DNA of 64,000 bases from Comamonas sp. (GCA_028690035.1 JAQVCA010000002.1:248001-312000); one strand, 5' to 3'; positions 45,833 to 54,900 are shown, counted from the stretch's first letter. Program-made: numbers and translations. The notes: generated by a model from the letters alone, not told the origin.

Positions 45833-47902
45833 ATGTCGCAACGCAAGCTCTTTGTCACCACCGCCCTGCCCTACGCCAATGGCCACTTTCACATCGGCCA
45901 CATCATGGAATACATCCAGGCCGACACCTGGGTGCGGGCGCAGCGCATGCAGGGCCACCAGGTCAACTTTGTCGGCGCCGACGACGCGCACGGTGCGCCC
46001 ATCATGATTGCCGCAGAAAAAGCGGGCAAAACCCCGCAGCAGTTTGTGGCCGACATTGCCGCTGGCCGCCAGCAGTACCTGGAAGGCTTTCACATTGCTT
46101 TTGACAACTGGAGCAACACCGACAGCCCCGAGAACCACGAGCTGTCCAAACAAATCTATCTGGACTTGAAGGCCGCTGGCTTTATCGAAACGCGCACCAT
46201 CGAGCAGTTCTTCGACCCCGAAAAGAACATGTTCCTGCCCGACCGCTTCATCAAGGGCGAGTGCCCGCGCTGCCACGCCAAAGACCAGTACGGCGACAAC
46301 TGCGAGTCCTGCGGCGCCGTGTACGCGCCCACTGAGCTGATTCAGCCGTTCTCGGCCCTGTCGGGTGCCAAGCCGGTGCTCAAGACCTCGGAGCACTTCT
46401 TCTTCAAGCTGTCAGACCCACGCGCCGTGGCGTTTTTGACCGAATGGACACAAAACGGCCAGCACGTGCAGCCCGAAGTGGCCGCCAAAATCAAAGAATG
46501 GTTTGGCACCCGCACCAACCCCGATGGCAGCACCAGCACCGGCCTGGACGACTGGGACATCTCGCGCGATGCGCCTTACTTTGGCATTGAGATTCCGGAC
46601 GCCCCGGGCAAGTACTTTTACGTGTGGCTGGATGCGCCCGTGGGCTACCTGGCGTCGCTGAAAAACCTGCTCAACCAGCGCGGCGAGGACTACGACGCCT
46701 ACATGGCCGACCCCGCCCTGGAGCAGTACCACTTCATCGGCAAAGACATCATCACCTTCCACACGCTGTTTTGGCCCGCGATGCTCAAGTTCAGTGGCCG
46801 CAAGACGCCGACCAAAATCTGCGTGCACGGCTTTATGACGGTGAACAACGGCGAAAAAATGTCCAAGAGCCGGGGCACGGGCTTGGACCCGCTCAAGTAC
46901 CTGGCCCTCAAGATGAACCCCGAGTGGCTGCGCTACTACCTGGGCGCCAAACTGAACGGTAAGAACGAAGACATCGACTTCAACGCCGAAGACTTCATGC
47001 TGCGCGTCAATGCCGATTTGATTGGCAAATACGTCAACATCGCCAGCCGCGCCGCAGGCTTTATCGCCAAGCGCTTTGCGGGCAAGCTGGGCGCCGTGGC
47101 GGAAGACGGCCAAGCCCTGCTGGCCGCGCTGCGCACACAAAAAGACACCATCGTCGCCGCCTACGAAGCGCGCGACACGGCCCGCGCCGCGCGCGACATC
47201 ATGCTGCTGTGCGACAAGGTGAACAGCTACGTGGACGCCAACAAGCCCTGGGAGCTGGCCAAGCAAGAAGGCATGGACGCGCGCTTGCAAGACGTGTGCT
47301 CCACCTGCATTGAAGCCTTCCGCCTGCTGACGATTTACTTGAAGCCCATGCTGCCCGCCGTGGCCGAACAGGTCGAAGCCTTCCTGAAGGTGCAGCCCCT
47401 GCAATTTGCCGACGCCGAGCTGCTGCTGGGCCCAGGCCACGCCATTGGCCAGTACCAGCACCTGATGCAGCGCGTCGTCATCGAGCAGCTCGAAGCCCTG
47501 TTTGAGCCGCCAGCTGCCCCTGTGGTCGAGGCCGTGAAGCCCGGTGGCGAGGAAATTGCCCCCACCATCACCATCGACGACTTTGCCAAAATCGATCTGC
47601 GCATTGCCAAGATCGTGGCGTGCCAGGCGGTGGAAGGCTCGACCAAGCTGCTGCAACTCACCTTAGACGTGGGCGAAGGCAAAACGCGCAACGTCTTCAG
47701 CGGCATTGCCAGCATGTACCAGCCCGAGCAGCTGGTGGGCAAGCTCACCGTCGTGGTCGCCAACCTGGCACCGCGCAAGATGAAGTTTGGTCTGAGCGAG
47801 GGCATGGTGCTGGCCGCCAGCCACGCCGACGAGAAGGCCCAGCCCGGCATCTACATTCTGGAGCCCTTCCCCGGCGCACAACCGGGCATGCGCATTCACT
47901 AA
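45833..47902 (+). CDS. metG: Methionine–tRNA ligase
   Basis: This 689-residue class I synthetase charges tRNA-Met. The HIGH motif is in [11 protein letters not shown] near residue 19. The zinc knuckle is [17 protein letters not shown] near residue 145, and the KMSKS loop is GEKMSKSRG near residue 341. The C-terminal ~110 residues form the dimerising tRNA-binding EMAP-like domain ([18 protein letters not shown]). The ATG at 45833 ([17 protein letters not shown]) is the conserved start. It is divergent from apbC. Confidence 0.97.
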   Translation: MSQRKLFVTTALPYANGHFHIGHIMEYIQADTWVRAQRMQGHQVNFVGADDAHGAPIMIAAEKAGKTPQQFVADIAAGRQQYLEGFHIAFDNWSNTDSPENHELSKQIYLDLKAAGFIETRTIEQFFDPEKNMFLPDRFIKGECPRCHAKDQYGDNCESCGAVYAPTELIQPFSALSGAKPVLKTSEHFFFKLSDPRAVAFLTEWTQNGQHVQPEVAAKIKEWFGTRTNPDGSTSTGLDDWDISRDAPYFGIEIPDAPGKYFYVWLDAPVGYLASLKNLLNQRGEDYDAYMADPALEQYHFIGKDIITFHTLFWPAMLKFSGRKTPTKICVHGFMTVNNGEKMSKSRGTGLDPLKYLALKMNPEWLRYYLGAKLNGKNEDIDFNAEDFMLRVNADLIGKYVNIASRAAGFIAKRFAGKLGAVAEDGQALLAALRTQKDTIVAAYEARDTARAARDIMLLCDKVNSYVDANKPWELAKQEGMDARLQDVCSTCIEAFRLLTIYLKPMLPAVAEQVEAFLKVQPLQFADAELLLGPGHAIGQYQHLMQRVVIEQLEALFEPPAAPVVEAVKPGGEEIAPTITIDDFAKIDLRIAKIVACQAVEGSTKLLQLTLDVGEGKTRNVFSGIASMYQPEQLVGKLTVVVANLAPRKMKFGLSEGMVLAASHADEKAQPGIYILEPFPGAQPGMRIH

Positions 47903-47906
47903 ATGC

Positions 47907-47990
47907 ATAGCTGGTGCCGATGATTGAATAAGGGTTTCAGGGCGATAAGATTCTGAAACCCTTATTTCATAAGCACTGGCAGCTATTTTT
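47907..47990. repeat. Dispersed nested palindrome after metG
   Basis: The outer arms are ATAGCTGGTGC and GCACTGGCAGCTAT. The inner arms ATAAGGGTTTCAG and CTGAAACCCTTAT (47928–47940 and 47953–47965) pair perfectly. A long T run follows, so it probably terminates metG. Confidence 0.85.
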
Positions 47991-48035
47991 TTTATTTTTC
48001 TACCCACAAAAAACAGATCAGAGAGGACTCCCGCC

Positions 48036-48349
48036 ATGCCCATTTACAAGCGCTGCAGGCCCAGCAAGTGGCGGCAGCGGCGGTAGCAGACTTTGCCGTG
48101 GCAGCAGCCGTACCGGCCACGGCCACGGCCACGACGTTTCCCACACTGGATACCACCAACGGCGCCGAGCCGCACGCGGCGCTGGCGCAGTGGTTCAGCC
48201 AAAAAAACATCGAGGCGCGCATCAACCCCAGCGCCGCCGACACCAGCGGCTTTTTTGACGAAGCGGCCACGCAACTGGGCGACGATTACGGCCTGTTTGC
48301 CGACCTGCTCGACCGCGTGCGCTACGCGTACCGCAAGAGCTACACCAAC
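48036..48349 (+). pseudogene. Gene X, 5' part (frameshifted and IS-interrupted)
   Basis: The ATG at 48036 has a good ribosome binding site (GAGAGGA) but its frame stops after 16 codons. Adding one base near 48050 joins MPIY to the long downstream frame (ALQAQQVAAAAVADFAV…DLLDRVRYAYRKSYTN), so a one-base deletion or sequencing error is inferred. The coding sequence stops at the right end of the tnpB element at 48350. Removing the element joins codon AAC (48347–48349) in frame to the 3' part at 49561. The whole would be ~119 residues, rich in Ala at the N-terminus. Function unknown. Confidence 0.65.
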
Positions 48350-49560
48350 TTGACATCCTCCCCGCCCTAAAGGACGGGGATTCCTACTGCTAGACGGCGA
48401 TGCCCCGCCGCGAGAATGTTTTTGGCGGCATTCACGTCCCTGTCGTGGACAGTGGCGCATTCGCTGCAAATCCATTCTCTTATTCGCAAACCCGCTCTAC
48501 CTTTCGGACTGCTGGCGGGAATAACTCCGCAGCACGAACAAGTCTGGGTTGAATAACTTTCGCTAACTACCTCAAAGACGATACCGGCCTGATGGCTCTT
48601 GTATTCCAACATCGCCCTGAACATCGACCAGCCCGCATCCAGCGTGCTTTTGGCCATCTTGGTTTTGACCAGCTTGGCGCTGGCCACGTCGCCCACGAAG
48701 ATGGCGGCGTTGTTTTTTACCAGTTGCGTGCTGAACTGGTGCAGCGCGTCTTTGCGCTGGTTTTTGATTTGGGCGTGAATCGCTTTAACGCGCTCTTTCT
48801 TATGTGCCCGCTGTGCAATTGCCAAGGCTTTTTCGTGACTGCGGTACCAGCGCCCTTCAATTTTGTCGCCCGTGGACACGGTGGCGCATTCTTTCAAGCC
48901 CAAATCAATGCCGACTGCCGCCGTGCCAGCGCTGGGTTGGCTTTGCACTTGCACGGCCACGTTGAAGTACCAGCGCCCCCGGCTGTCTTGGCTAAAGCTG
49001 CCCGCGCGCAGCTCGTAGTCGGCCAAGCCGTAGCTGTCCCAGAGACTGAATTTCTGCCCGGCAAAGTGAATTTGCCCGGCCTTGTATTTGGCGTGCCCGC
49101 CTTTGAACGGAATCCAGCCCAATGAATACTTGCTGGACTTGGGGTTGCTGACGCGCCAATTGAGCCGCGTTTTTTTGAACTGCTTGCGCCGGGTGGCGTA
49201 TTCCACGCACACCAATTGCACCGTGCCACTGCCCACGCTCACGCCGTCGCATTTGCTAAAGCCCGCCGTGAACTTTTGCAGGTCGTAGCCCGATAGGAAT
49301 TTAGGCTTGCCGTGAAAAGGCCGTGCTGCCTTGGCCGAGGTGGCGTTGATGTGGTTCCAGACCTGATTGACCTCGCGCGCCATCTGACACAGCACTTTGG
49401 CGTGCTTGTCTTTGATGCGCAGCTTGAGGGTTTTGGTGCAATCCATAGCGGGTTTATAGGGCAAAGCAAGGGCGAGATACAAGCCCTGCGGGCTAAGGCC
49501 AGCTATCGCTGGCCGCGCTCTTGACCCCGGGGTTCAGCCCGGGGCTTGCCGCGCCATTGG
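48350..49560 (-). mobile_element. IS200/IS605-family element carrying only tnpB
   Basis: The element is 1211 bp. The right end, on the minus strand, contains the CCCCGTCC/GGGCGGGG-type hairpin and finishes in GGATGTCAA. The left end has a CCCCGGG-containing hairpin (49525–49545) and follows TTGAC (49565–49561), a typical insertion-site pentamer for this family. No tnpA transposase is present, so it depends on a TnpA elsewhere. No target duplication is seen, as expected. It splits gene X cleanly. Confidence 0.85.
48367..49446 (-). CDS. tnpB: TnpB-like RNA-guided nuclease, IS200/IS605 OrfB
   Basis: This 359-residue protein has an N-terminal WED/REC-like half and a C-terminal RuvC domain with an inserted zinc finger. 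RuvC-I Asp is residue 181 (GIDLGLKEC) and RuvC-III Asp is residue 337 (DRDVNAAKNIL). The zinc finger has CSCCG and CSEC. At the usual RuvC-II Glu the strand reads IFVGDVASAKL, with Gly at 252, so the standard third catalytic acid is missing. The start at 49446 (MDCTKTLKLRIKDKH) fits the family; an upstream ATG at 49482 is possible. The 3' end is expected to encode the guide-RNA scaffold. Confidence 0.85.
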   Translation of the reverse strand: MDCTKTLKLRIKDKHAKVLCQMAREVNQVWNHINATSAKAARPFHGKPKFLSGYDLQKFTAGFSKCDGVSVGSGTVQLVCVEYATRRKQFKKTRLNWRVSNPKSSKYSLGWIPFKGGHAKYKAGQIHFAGQKFSLWDSYGLADYELRAGSFSQDSRGRWYFNVAVQVQSQPSAGTAAVGIDLGLKECATVSTGDKIEGRWYRSHEKALAIAQRAHKKERVKAIHAQIKNQRKDALHQFSTQLVKNNAAIFVGDVASAKLVKTKMAKSTLDAGWSMFRAMLEYKSHQAGIVFEVVSESYSTQTCSCCGVIPASSPKGRAGLRIREWICSECATVHDRDVNAAKNILAAGHRRLAVGIPVL

Positions 49561-49605
49561 GTCAATTTGCAAACGCTGAAAAAGCACCTGGAAAAAATCA
49601 TGTAA
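49561..49605 (+). pseudogene. Gene X, 3' end joined to the island (tail A)
   Basis: Fourteen codons and a stop (VNLQTLKKHLEKIM) continue gene X in frame once the tnpB element is removed. A 31-bp core (49566–49596) is identical to 57664–57694, with further matches on both sides. Tail A is probably the copy supplied by the integrated block. Confidence 0.7.
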
Positions 49606-49781
49606 ACAGCGCTAAACACCACCAAAAAGCCCGACCCGCTTGCCAAGAGCTGCCGGGTTTTTGGCTCTGCTTGTGCGGGCACAGCCAACCCTTGATCGCC
49701 CCAAAGGGACAGGAAAACTGTACTCGCACAAGCCTGGTTAGGTGGCGTGCAACCCAACCTGCGGGGTTGGGCAGATTAGTC
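49606..49781. other. Non-coding stretch between tail A and the adhesin gene
   Basis: This segment holds a CCCAACC/GGTTGGG hairpin (near 49750–49770) just past the adhesin stop codon, without a T run. It also has a weaker CCCG/CGGG hairpin flanked by A and T runs. No coding frame is convincing. Confidence 0.4.
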
Positions 49782-52700
49782 TTAGAAGTCGGAAATCTGG
49801 ATGGTGTGGTCACCTGCGCTCGTGCCCACAGCAGTGATGCCTGTGACGCCTTCGAGCTGGATCAGCAGATCATCATCAATACCATTACCATTTTCTTGGA
49901 AGACATAGGTGTCAGCCGCAAACTGGAAGGCAGCGACGTGGGTGCCCGCTGTAACCACGAGGCGTGCAACCGCCAGCCACTGGTCTAGAGAGAGGAACGA
50001 ACCCGAATTAAGACCAGCTAGCGTGATAACACCGTCCAAGATCGTGGCAGTTACGTTAGATGCACCGCTGCCAGCAACAGCAGCCGTCACGTCAACGCTG
50101 CTGGGATTTGCTGCAACAACAGCGTCGCCCAAATACAGAACGTCACCATCAGCAGCCTTGTAGTCAAGGATGGTGTCGAAGACGGTACCGCTGATCACGC
50201 CAGAATCGCCAGCTTTGAATTCAAACGTGTCGGCACCAGTACCACCCTCCAGCCGGTCGGCGCCTGCACCGCCGATGATGGTATCGGCGTAGTCAGAGCC
50301 GAGCAGATTGTCGTCACCGGCATTGCCTTCCATCCTGACGCCAGTTGATTCGTCGTAGGTAAACATGTTGTTGCCACCAGAGCCACCGATGTAGAAGGTC
50401 ATCGAATCTGGCCGGTTGCCGGCAAGGTCGGCGATGTTGCCTGTAGCTTTGTCAAATTTGAATTTGACGAAATCGGTGGCCGAAAGACTTTCCTGCAACC
50501 CAATACTGACCGTTTCTCCATCGACGGCAATCGATGTCGTGGAAACTGAGCCACCGGCGGAATCACTCCAAATCGAAACACCATTTAGGTTTGAGAACTT
50601 CATTTCTTCGTTGAAAACAAGCTGGATGATGGAGCCGGCGTACGGAGCATCATCGAAGCTGCCGGAGGTGATGAGGGGAGCGGTGGTGTCGGTGCCAGCG
50701 TCAGCGCCATTGATGGTGACACTCACCACCTGCTCGATGCCATCCGCAGAGAGCACCTTGAAGGTGTCGATCAACGGCGTTGCGCTGGCGACGAGCGCCT
50801 GCACCGTCGCGTTGGCATTGTCCAGCGTGTAGGCCCAGTTGCCGTCTGTCGTCACGGTGTAGGTGCCGTAGCCGCCCGCGCTGGCCGCAGCGTTTGTCAC
50901 GGCTTGGAAGTCGGTGTCGGCACTGTCGCGGTCGCTCACGCTCAGGGTGCCGGTGGCCACTGTCTGCACGCCGTCGGTCGCCGAATCGGTGTCCGCGTTT
51001 TTGGTCACTGCGCCCGTGGTGGTGCCGGTAATCGTGGCCGTGTCGTTGACGCCCGTGACGGTGATTGTCAGGGTCTGGCTCACCGGCGTGGTCACCTTGC
51101 CGTCCGTCGCCGTGACGGTGAAGGTCTCACTCTGGGTGGTCTTCAGGCCTTCAATGGCGGCATCGTTGGGCGTGAAGGTGTAGGTGCCGTCGGTGGTGTT
51201 GACCACCAAAGTGCCGTAGGTGCCCGCCTTGCTGACGTTGCTCACGCTGCCTCCCGTATCCAGCGTACCGCCGTCGATGCCGTAAGTGATGGTGTCACCC
51301 GCGTCTGTATCGGTCGCGCTCAGCGTGCCCGTGGCCTGAGTGAAGGTGTCGTCCGCTGCCGTGTCGGTGAAGCTGATCGCCGTGGGCGTTGCCAACACGG
51401 GTGTTGCGTTGGCCGGAGGCTGCGTGGTGAGAGCCACGGTGCCATCTGGGTTCTTGCTCACCGCAGCGATGCCAGTGACGCCGTCGAGCTTGATCAGCAG
51501 ATCACCGCCATCATTTTTTTGGAAGACATAGGCGTCGCTTGTGGAAACACTTATGTAACTGTCAAACTGAAAGGCAGCGACGTGGGTGTCGGCTGTCACC
51601 ACGAGGCGTGCAACCGCCAGCCACTGGTCTAGAGAGAGGAACGAACCCGAATTAAGACCAGCTAGCGTGATAACACCGTCCAAGATCGTGGCAGTTACGT
51701 TAGATGCACCGCTGCCAGCAACAGCAGCCGTCACGTCAACGCTGCTGGCATTTGATGCAACAACAGCATCGTCCAAATCCAGAACGTCACCATCAGCAGC
51801 CTTGTAGTCAAGGATGGTGTCGAAGACGGTACCGCTGATCACGCCAGAATCGCCAGCTTTGAATACAAACGTGTCGGCACCCGCACCGCCCCTGATGTAG
51901 TCGTTGCCTGTGCCGCCGATGAGGGTGTCGGCGTAGGCAGAGCCTGTCAGATTGTCGTTGCTGGCGTTACCTTCCATCCTGACGCCAGTTAGTTCGCCGT
52001 TGGCATTCATGGCGTTGTTACCAGAGCCACCGATGTAGAAGGTCAGCGAGTCAGTGACGTTGCCTGTCAGGTCAGTGATGTTGCCCGTAGTCTTATCAAA
52101 GGTGAATTTGACGGAGCTGTGTCCAAAAATGTGTGTTGTCGTTCCAATGGTGACCATTTTCCCAATGGCGGAAATCTCTGCCGCGATGTTTGCGCCTGCA
52201 CCGTACTGCTGGAGCGTAACGCCAGTGAGGTCTGAGACCTGCATGTCTTCGTTGAAAACAAGCTGGATTGTGGAGTGGCTGGCCCCAATCCCACTGGTGT
52301 ACTCAGTGAAGCTGCCAGAGGCGATGAGGGGGGCGGTGATGTCGGCTGGCACGGTGAAGACCACGTTGGCGGCTGCGGCATTGCCCGCCGCATCGACCAC
52401 CTTGGTCTTGTCAAAGCTCAGCGTGCCAGTCGGGGCCAGTGTCGAACCAGCGCCCAGCGTGATGGTGAAGGCGCTGGCCTTGCCATCCACAGCCGAGACT
52501 GCCGCCACGGTGTAGCCCGCGCCCAGCTTGGCCAAGTCGTCAGTCGATAGCACGTTAGCCACAAAGGCATCGCCATCGATCAGGTTGGCCAGCACCACCG
52601 CTTCGCTGAAAGTGACGGTAACGGTTTCGCCCGCCTCCAGCACTGCGCTGTTGTCGGTGTTGACCACCACGGTCGCACCCGTGCTCGCTGCCGTTGGGAC

Positions 52701-54518
52701 GACGGTTTCCGCCGCACCCACAGTGAACGCGACATCCGCCGATGCCGCCGTACCACTGCTGTTCACCAGTTTCGCTTTGGCAATGGTGATCGTGTCGCTC
52801 TTCGCTACGGTTGAATCCGCGTCCAGCGTGATAACGAAGTCGGTCGCAGTGCCGGTGGTGGGGGTCAGCGTCGCACCAGTGCCAAAGGAGTGGCTACCGG
52901 AAAGCGCGAGATCGCCGATCGTGAGCTTGGTTGCGTCGATCGCCGCGCTGAACTTCAGCGTGATGGTGTCCCCGGCGGTGTAGGTGTGCGAGTTGTCCTC
53001 ATCGCTTGGGGTGATCGAACTGCTGGTCACCGTGAAAGTCGGAGGGGGAGGAGGGCCACCACCGCCACCGGTGTCCCCCCCGCCACCGCCACCACCGCCA
53101 CCGCCACCGCCAGTGTCAGCGTCAGGCACCGGCACAGATGTTTGCTCTCCCACCGTAGTCACCGTAGCCTGCCCAATCGCCTGGTTCAGATTGGAGCCCG
53201 TAAAGCTACCGGTAGCTTGGCTGGCATTGCCCGTTTGCACGGCGTTTTGCAACGAGGTCGAGGCAGCGCCCTGTGCCACCACCTGGGCCCTAGCCATGTC
53301 GGCCAGGGCTTGGATGGGGTTGGCGCCCGTGGTGCCCACACGCTCCAGCGCTTCATTGGTTTGCAGCATCACCTGCACTACTTCGGATTGCACGCGCGCA
53401 AGATCGGCTTGGTCTTCAGTGCTCAGGTTATGGCCAGCATCGTTCAATACGGCGTTCAGCGTAGCGTTGCTGGTCAAGTCCAGCGTTTGGCCTGCGGGGG
53501 TGTCGTTGATCAGTTGGGCCAGTGTTTTTGCTACCTCAGCTGCTGCTTGGTTGGGATCGGCATCAGGGGCCGCACCGGCAACGGCACTGGCCGTTTGCAC
53601 CATGATGTTGGCCACAATGGCGGCAGCTTTTTGTACAGCCAAAGCAATTTCTTGGCTAGCGGCGCTGGCAGTGGTGTCGGTGGCAACTTGCAGCGGGTCA
53701 AAGTTGGTCAGATCCACCGTGGTGGGCAGGCCCAGGGCCTGTGCCACCTTGGCTTGGGCTGCGGCCTGGGCTGCTTCTGCAGTCTGACCTGACTGGATCA
53801 GGCTGCTAGTCAGGTTATTGATCAGCGTGGTGATGGGGCTGAGCACGGTAGAGCCTTGGGGTGCCGTCATCACGCCTTTGAAAAGCAGTTTGGTAGAGAT
53901 GTCGGTGCCACCCACAGACATCAAGTTGCCCACGGTACCTGCGGGCAGGGTGAAGTTGCCTTTGTCATCGGTCAGGGTGCTGACTTCACCTGCGTCTTGC
54001 ACGCCGTTGCCGTTGGCATCGGCAAACACGGTGGCACCTACCAAGTAGCCGTCAATGACTTTGCCGGTGATGGGTTCGCCTGCATTGGTCAGTGAGGTGC
54101 CGCCCGCAGCGTTGACCGTTACCGCCGGACCTGACGCTACTGGTGCGCCAGCCTCTGGCAGCGTTACACGCAGCGAGTCGGCAACGAACTGAGAAAAACT
54201 CTCTTGCCGCGCACCAACTCCAGACAAAGGCTGGCCGCCCGTCTGAAAACTGAAACTGCCTGCACCCAGCAAGGTAATGGTTGCGCCGTTATTCAAGGTC
54301 AACTGCAGCGCATCAGCGCTCACGTTGCTGCTGACAATTTCCAACCCGCTGGTCATACGCAGAATGTTGATGCCTTGGGTATCTGTAATGGTGACTTGCT
54401 GCCCCGCAGAGAGGATGGAAGCGTCAACCAAATAAACATCGTTACCAGCGCCTGCACCCACAAAACGGGAGTCAGTGGCCTGGATGAGGTTGATGTCGTC
54501 GCCTGTTGTAAAAGGCAT
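49782..54518 (-). CDS. Large repeat-containing calcium-binding adhesin
   Basis: This 1578-residue acidic, Thr/Ala/Gly-rich surface protein has no classical signal peptide. In order it has: an N-terminal beta-rich domain; a SdrD-like segment (VFADANGNGVQDAGE); an Ala/Gln helical region; a Gly/Pro linker (~residues 465–495); Ig-like domains (~500–750); a first RTX-type module (GGTGNDYIRGGAGADTFVF); VCBS-like repeats; and a second RTX module near the C-terminus. The two C-terminal modules are near-duplicates. The build fits type I secreted biofilm adhesins, but no type I transporter genes are adjacent. The ATG at 54518 has a GGAG ribosome binding site. Confidence 0.88.
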   Translation of the reverse strand: MPFTTGDDINLIQATDSRFVGAGAGNDVYLVDASILSAGQQVTITDTQGINILRMTSGLEIVSSNVSADALQLTLNNGATITLLGAGSFSFQTGGQPLSGVGARQESFSQFVADSLRVTLPEAGAPVASGPAVTVNAAGGTSLTNAGEPITGKVIDGYLVGATVFADANGNGVQDAGEVSTLTDDKGNFTLPAGTVGNLMSVGGTDISTKLLFKGVMTAPQGSTVLSPITTLINNLTSSLIQSGQTAEAAQAAAQAKVAQALGLPTTVDLTNFDPLQVATDTTASAASQEIALAVQKAAAIVANIMVQTASAVAGAAPDADPNQAAAEVAKTLAQLINDTPAGQTLDLTSNATLNAVLNDAGHNLSTEDQADLARVQSEVVQVMLQTNEALERVGTTGANPIQALADMARAQVVAQGAASTSLQNAVQTGNASQATGSFTGSNLNQAIGQATVTTVGEQTSVPVPDADTGGGGGGGGGGGGDTGGGGGPPPPPTFTVTSSSITPSDEDNSHTYTAGDTITLKFSAAIDATKLTIGDLALSGSHSFGTGATLTPTTGTATDFVITLDADSTVAKSDTITIAKAKLVNSSGTAASADVAFTVGAAETVVPTAASTGATVVVNTDNSAVLEAGETVTVTFSEAVVLANLIDGDAFVANVLSTDDLAKLGAGYTVAAVSAVDGKASAFTITLGAGSTLAPTGTLSFDKTKVVDAAGNAAAANVVFTVPADITAPLIASGSFTEYTSGIGASHSTIQLVFNEDMQVSDLTGVTLQQYGAGANIAAEISAIGKMVTIGTTTHIFGHSSVKFTFDKTTGNITDLTGNVTDSLTFYIGGSGNNAMNANGELTGVRMEGNASNDNLTGSAYADTLIGGTGNDYIRGGAGADTFVFKAGDSGVISGTVFDTILDYKAADGDVLDLDDAVVASNASSVDVTAAVAGSGASNVTATILDGVITLAGLNSGSFLSLDQWLAVARLVVTADTHVAAFQFDSYISVSTSDAYVFQKNDGGDLLIKLDGVTGIAAVSKNPDGTVALTTQPPANATPVLATPTAISFTDTAADDTFTQATGTLSATDTDAGDTITYGIDGGTLDTGGSVSNVSKAGTYGTLVVNTTDGTYTFTPNDAAIEGLKTTQSETFTVTATDGKVTTPVSQTLTITVTGVNDTATITGTTTGAVTKNADTDSATDGVQTVATGTLSVSDRDSADTDFQAVTNAAASAGGYGTYTVTTDGNWAYTLDNANATVQALVASATPLIDTFKVLSADGIEQVVSVTINGADAGTDTTAPLITSGSFDDAPYAGSIIQLVFNEEMKFSNLNGVSIWSDSAGGSVSTTSIAVDGETVSIGLQESLSATDFVKFKFDKATGNIADLAGNRPDSMTFYIGGSGGNNMFTYDESTGVRMEGNAGDDNLLGSDYADTIIGGAGADRLEGGTGADTFEFKAGDSGVISGTVFDTILDYKAADGDVLYLGDAVVAANPSSVDVTAAVAGSGASNVTATILDGVITLAGLNSGSFLSLDQWLAVARLVVTAGTHVAAFQFAADTYVFQENGNGIDDDLLIQLEGVTGITAVGTSAGDHTIQISDF
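49919..50240. repeat. Adhesin internal direct repeat, copy 1
   Basis: About 322 bp is nearly identical to 51563–51884 (offset 1644 bp). It codes for the FKAGDSGVISGTVFDTILDY…LNSGSFLSLDQWLAVARLVV part of the RTX-containing module. Confidence 0.9.
51563..51884. repeat. Adhesin internal direct repeat, copy 2
   Basis: Partner of 49919–50240. The low number of mismatches indicates recent duplication or gene conversion within the adhesin gene. Confidence 0.9.
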
Positions 54519-54570
54519 ATTTTTTCTCCAGTAAAACTTATAAACGCGGTAGTGACTGTGCTGCTGATGG

Positions 54571-54741
54571 TCACGGGGTCTTGGATCCGTGCCACCACCA
54601 TTGGTCATATTGGTCTACATCAGCATGGCCGGTTTGGTGAGCGGCCAGGCAGTTTTCGATCATTTGCTGCGCCAGGTTGGTCAGCGGGATGGCCATGGTG
54701 GTGGCGCCAGTGGCCTAGGTGGCGCGGGCGGTAAAGGGCAT
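54571..54741 (-). pseudogene. Short frame upstream of the adhesin, broken by an in-frame TAG
   Basis: The ATG at 54741 has a strong AGGAGG ribosome binding site and begins MPFTARAT, then TAG at 54717–54715. The same frame continues without further stops for ~47 codons (MAIPLTNLAQQMIENCLAAH and onward, ending in GSKTP) to a TGA at 54573–54571. The first four residues match the start of the adhesin (MPFT). It could be the remnant of a small gene or a leader peptide; a separate 41-residue product could start at the ATG at 54696. Confidence 0.45.
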
Positions 54742-54815
54742 TTTTTGCCTCCTGTAGGATTGGGCTGAGTCAGGTAGTCCAAATGGCGTTTATCACCATT
54801 TATGCTGGAAAAAGG

Positions 54816-54841
54816 CTCTCAAAAGCTCTCAATTTCGAGAG
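54816..54841. promoter_or_regulatory. CTCTC direct repeats and inverted GAGAG: candidate regulator site
   Basis: CTCTC occurs at 54816–54820 and 54826–54830, one helical turn apart, followed by the inverted GAGAG at 54837–54841. It lies between the adhesin leader frame and the response-regulator gene, upstream of the adhesin. Ten-bp-spaced direct repeats are typical of OmpR/PhoB-family sites. Confidence 0.45.
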
Positions 54842-54900
54842 TTTCAGGTCACCGCCCCGAGTCCGTGCCTCACATCCTCACATACCCTCTGCCACCGCCG

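Noticed and set aside
48068-48370. Gene X as an intact 100-codon gene starting at GTG 48068
   Set aside because: The GTG has no ribosome binding site, the last codons run into the IS end, and both an upstream ATG in another frame and the 3' tail explain the sequence better as a broken gene.
49525-49545. Rho-independent terminator with a CCCCGGG stem
   Set aside because: It has no T run and sits at the left end of the tnpB element, where such hairpins are the subterminal structures used by the transposase.
53041-53125. CRISPR-like or tandem-repeat array
   Set aside because: The triplets code for a Gly/Pro linker in one long reading frame. There are no constant repeats with distinct spacers.
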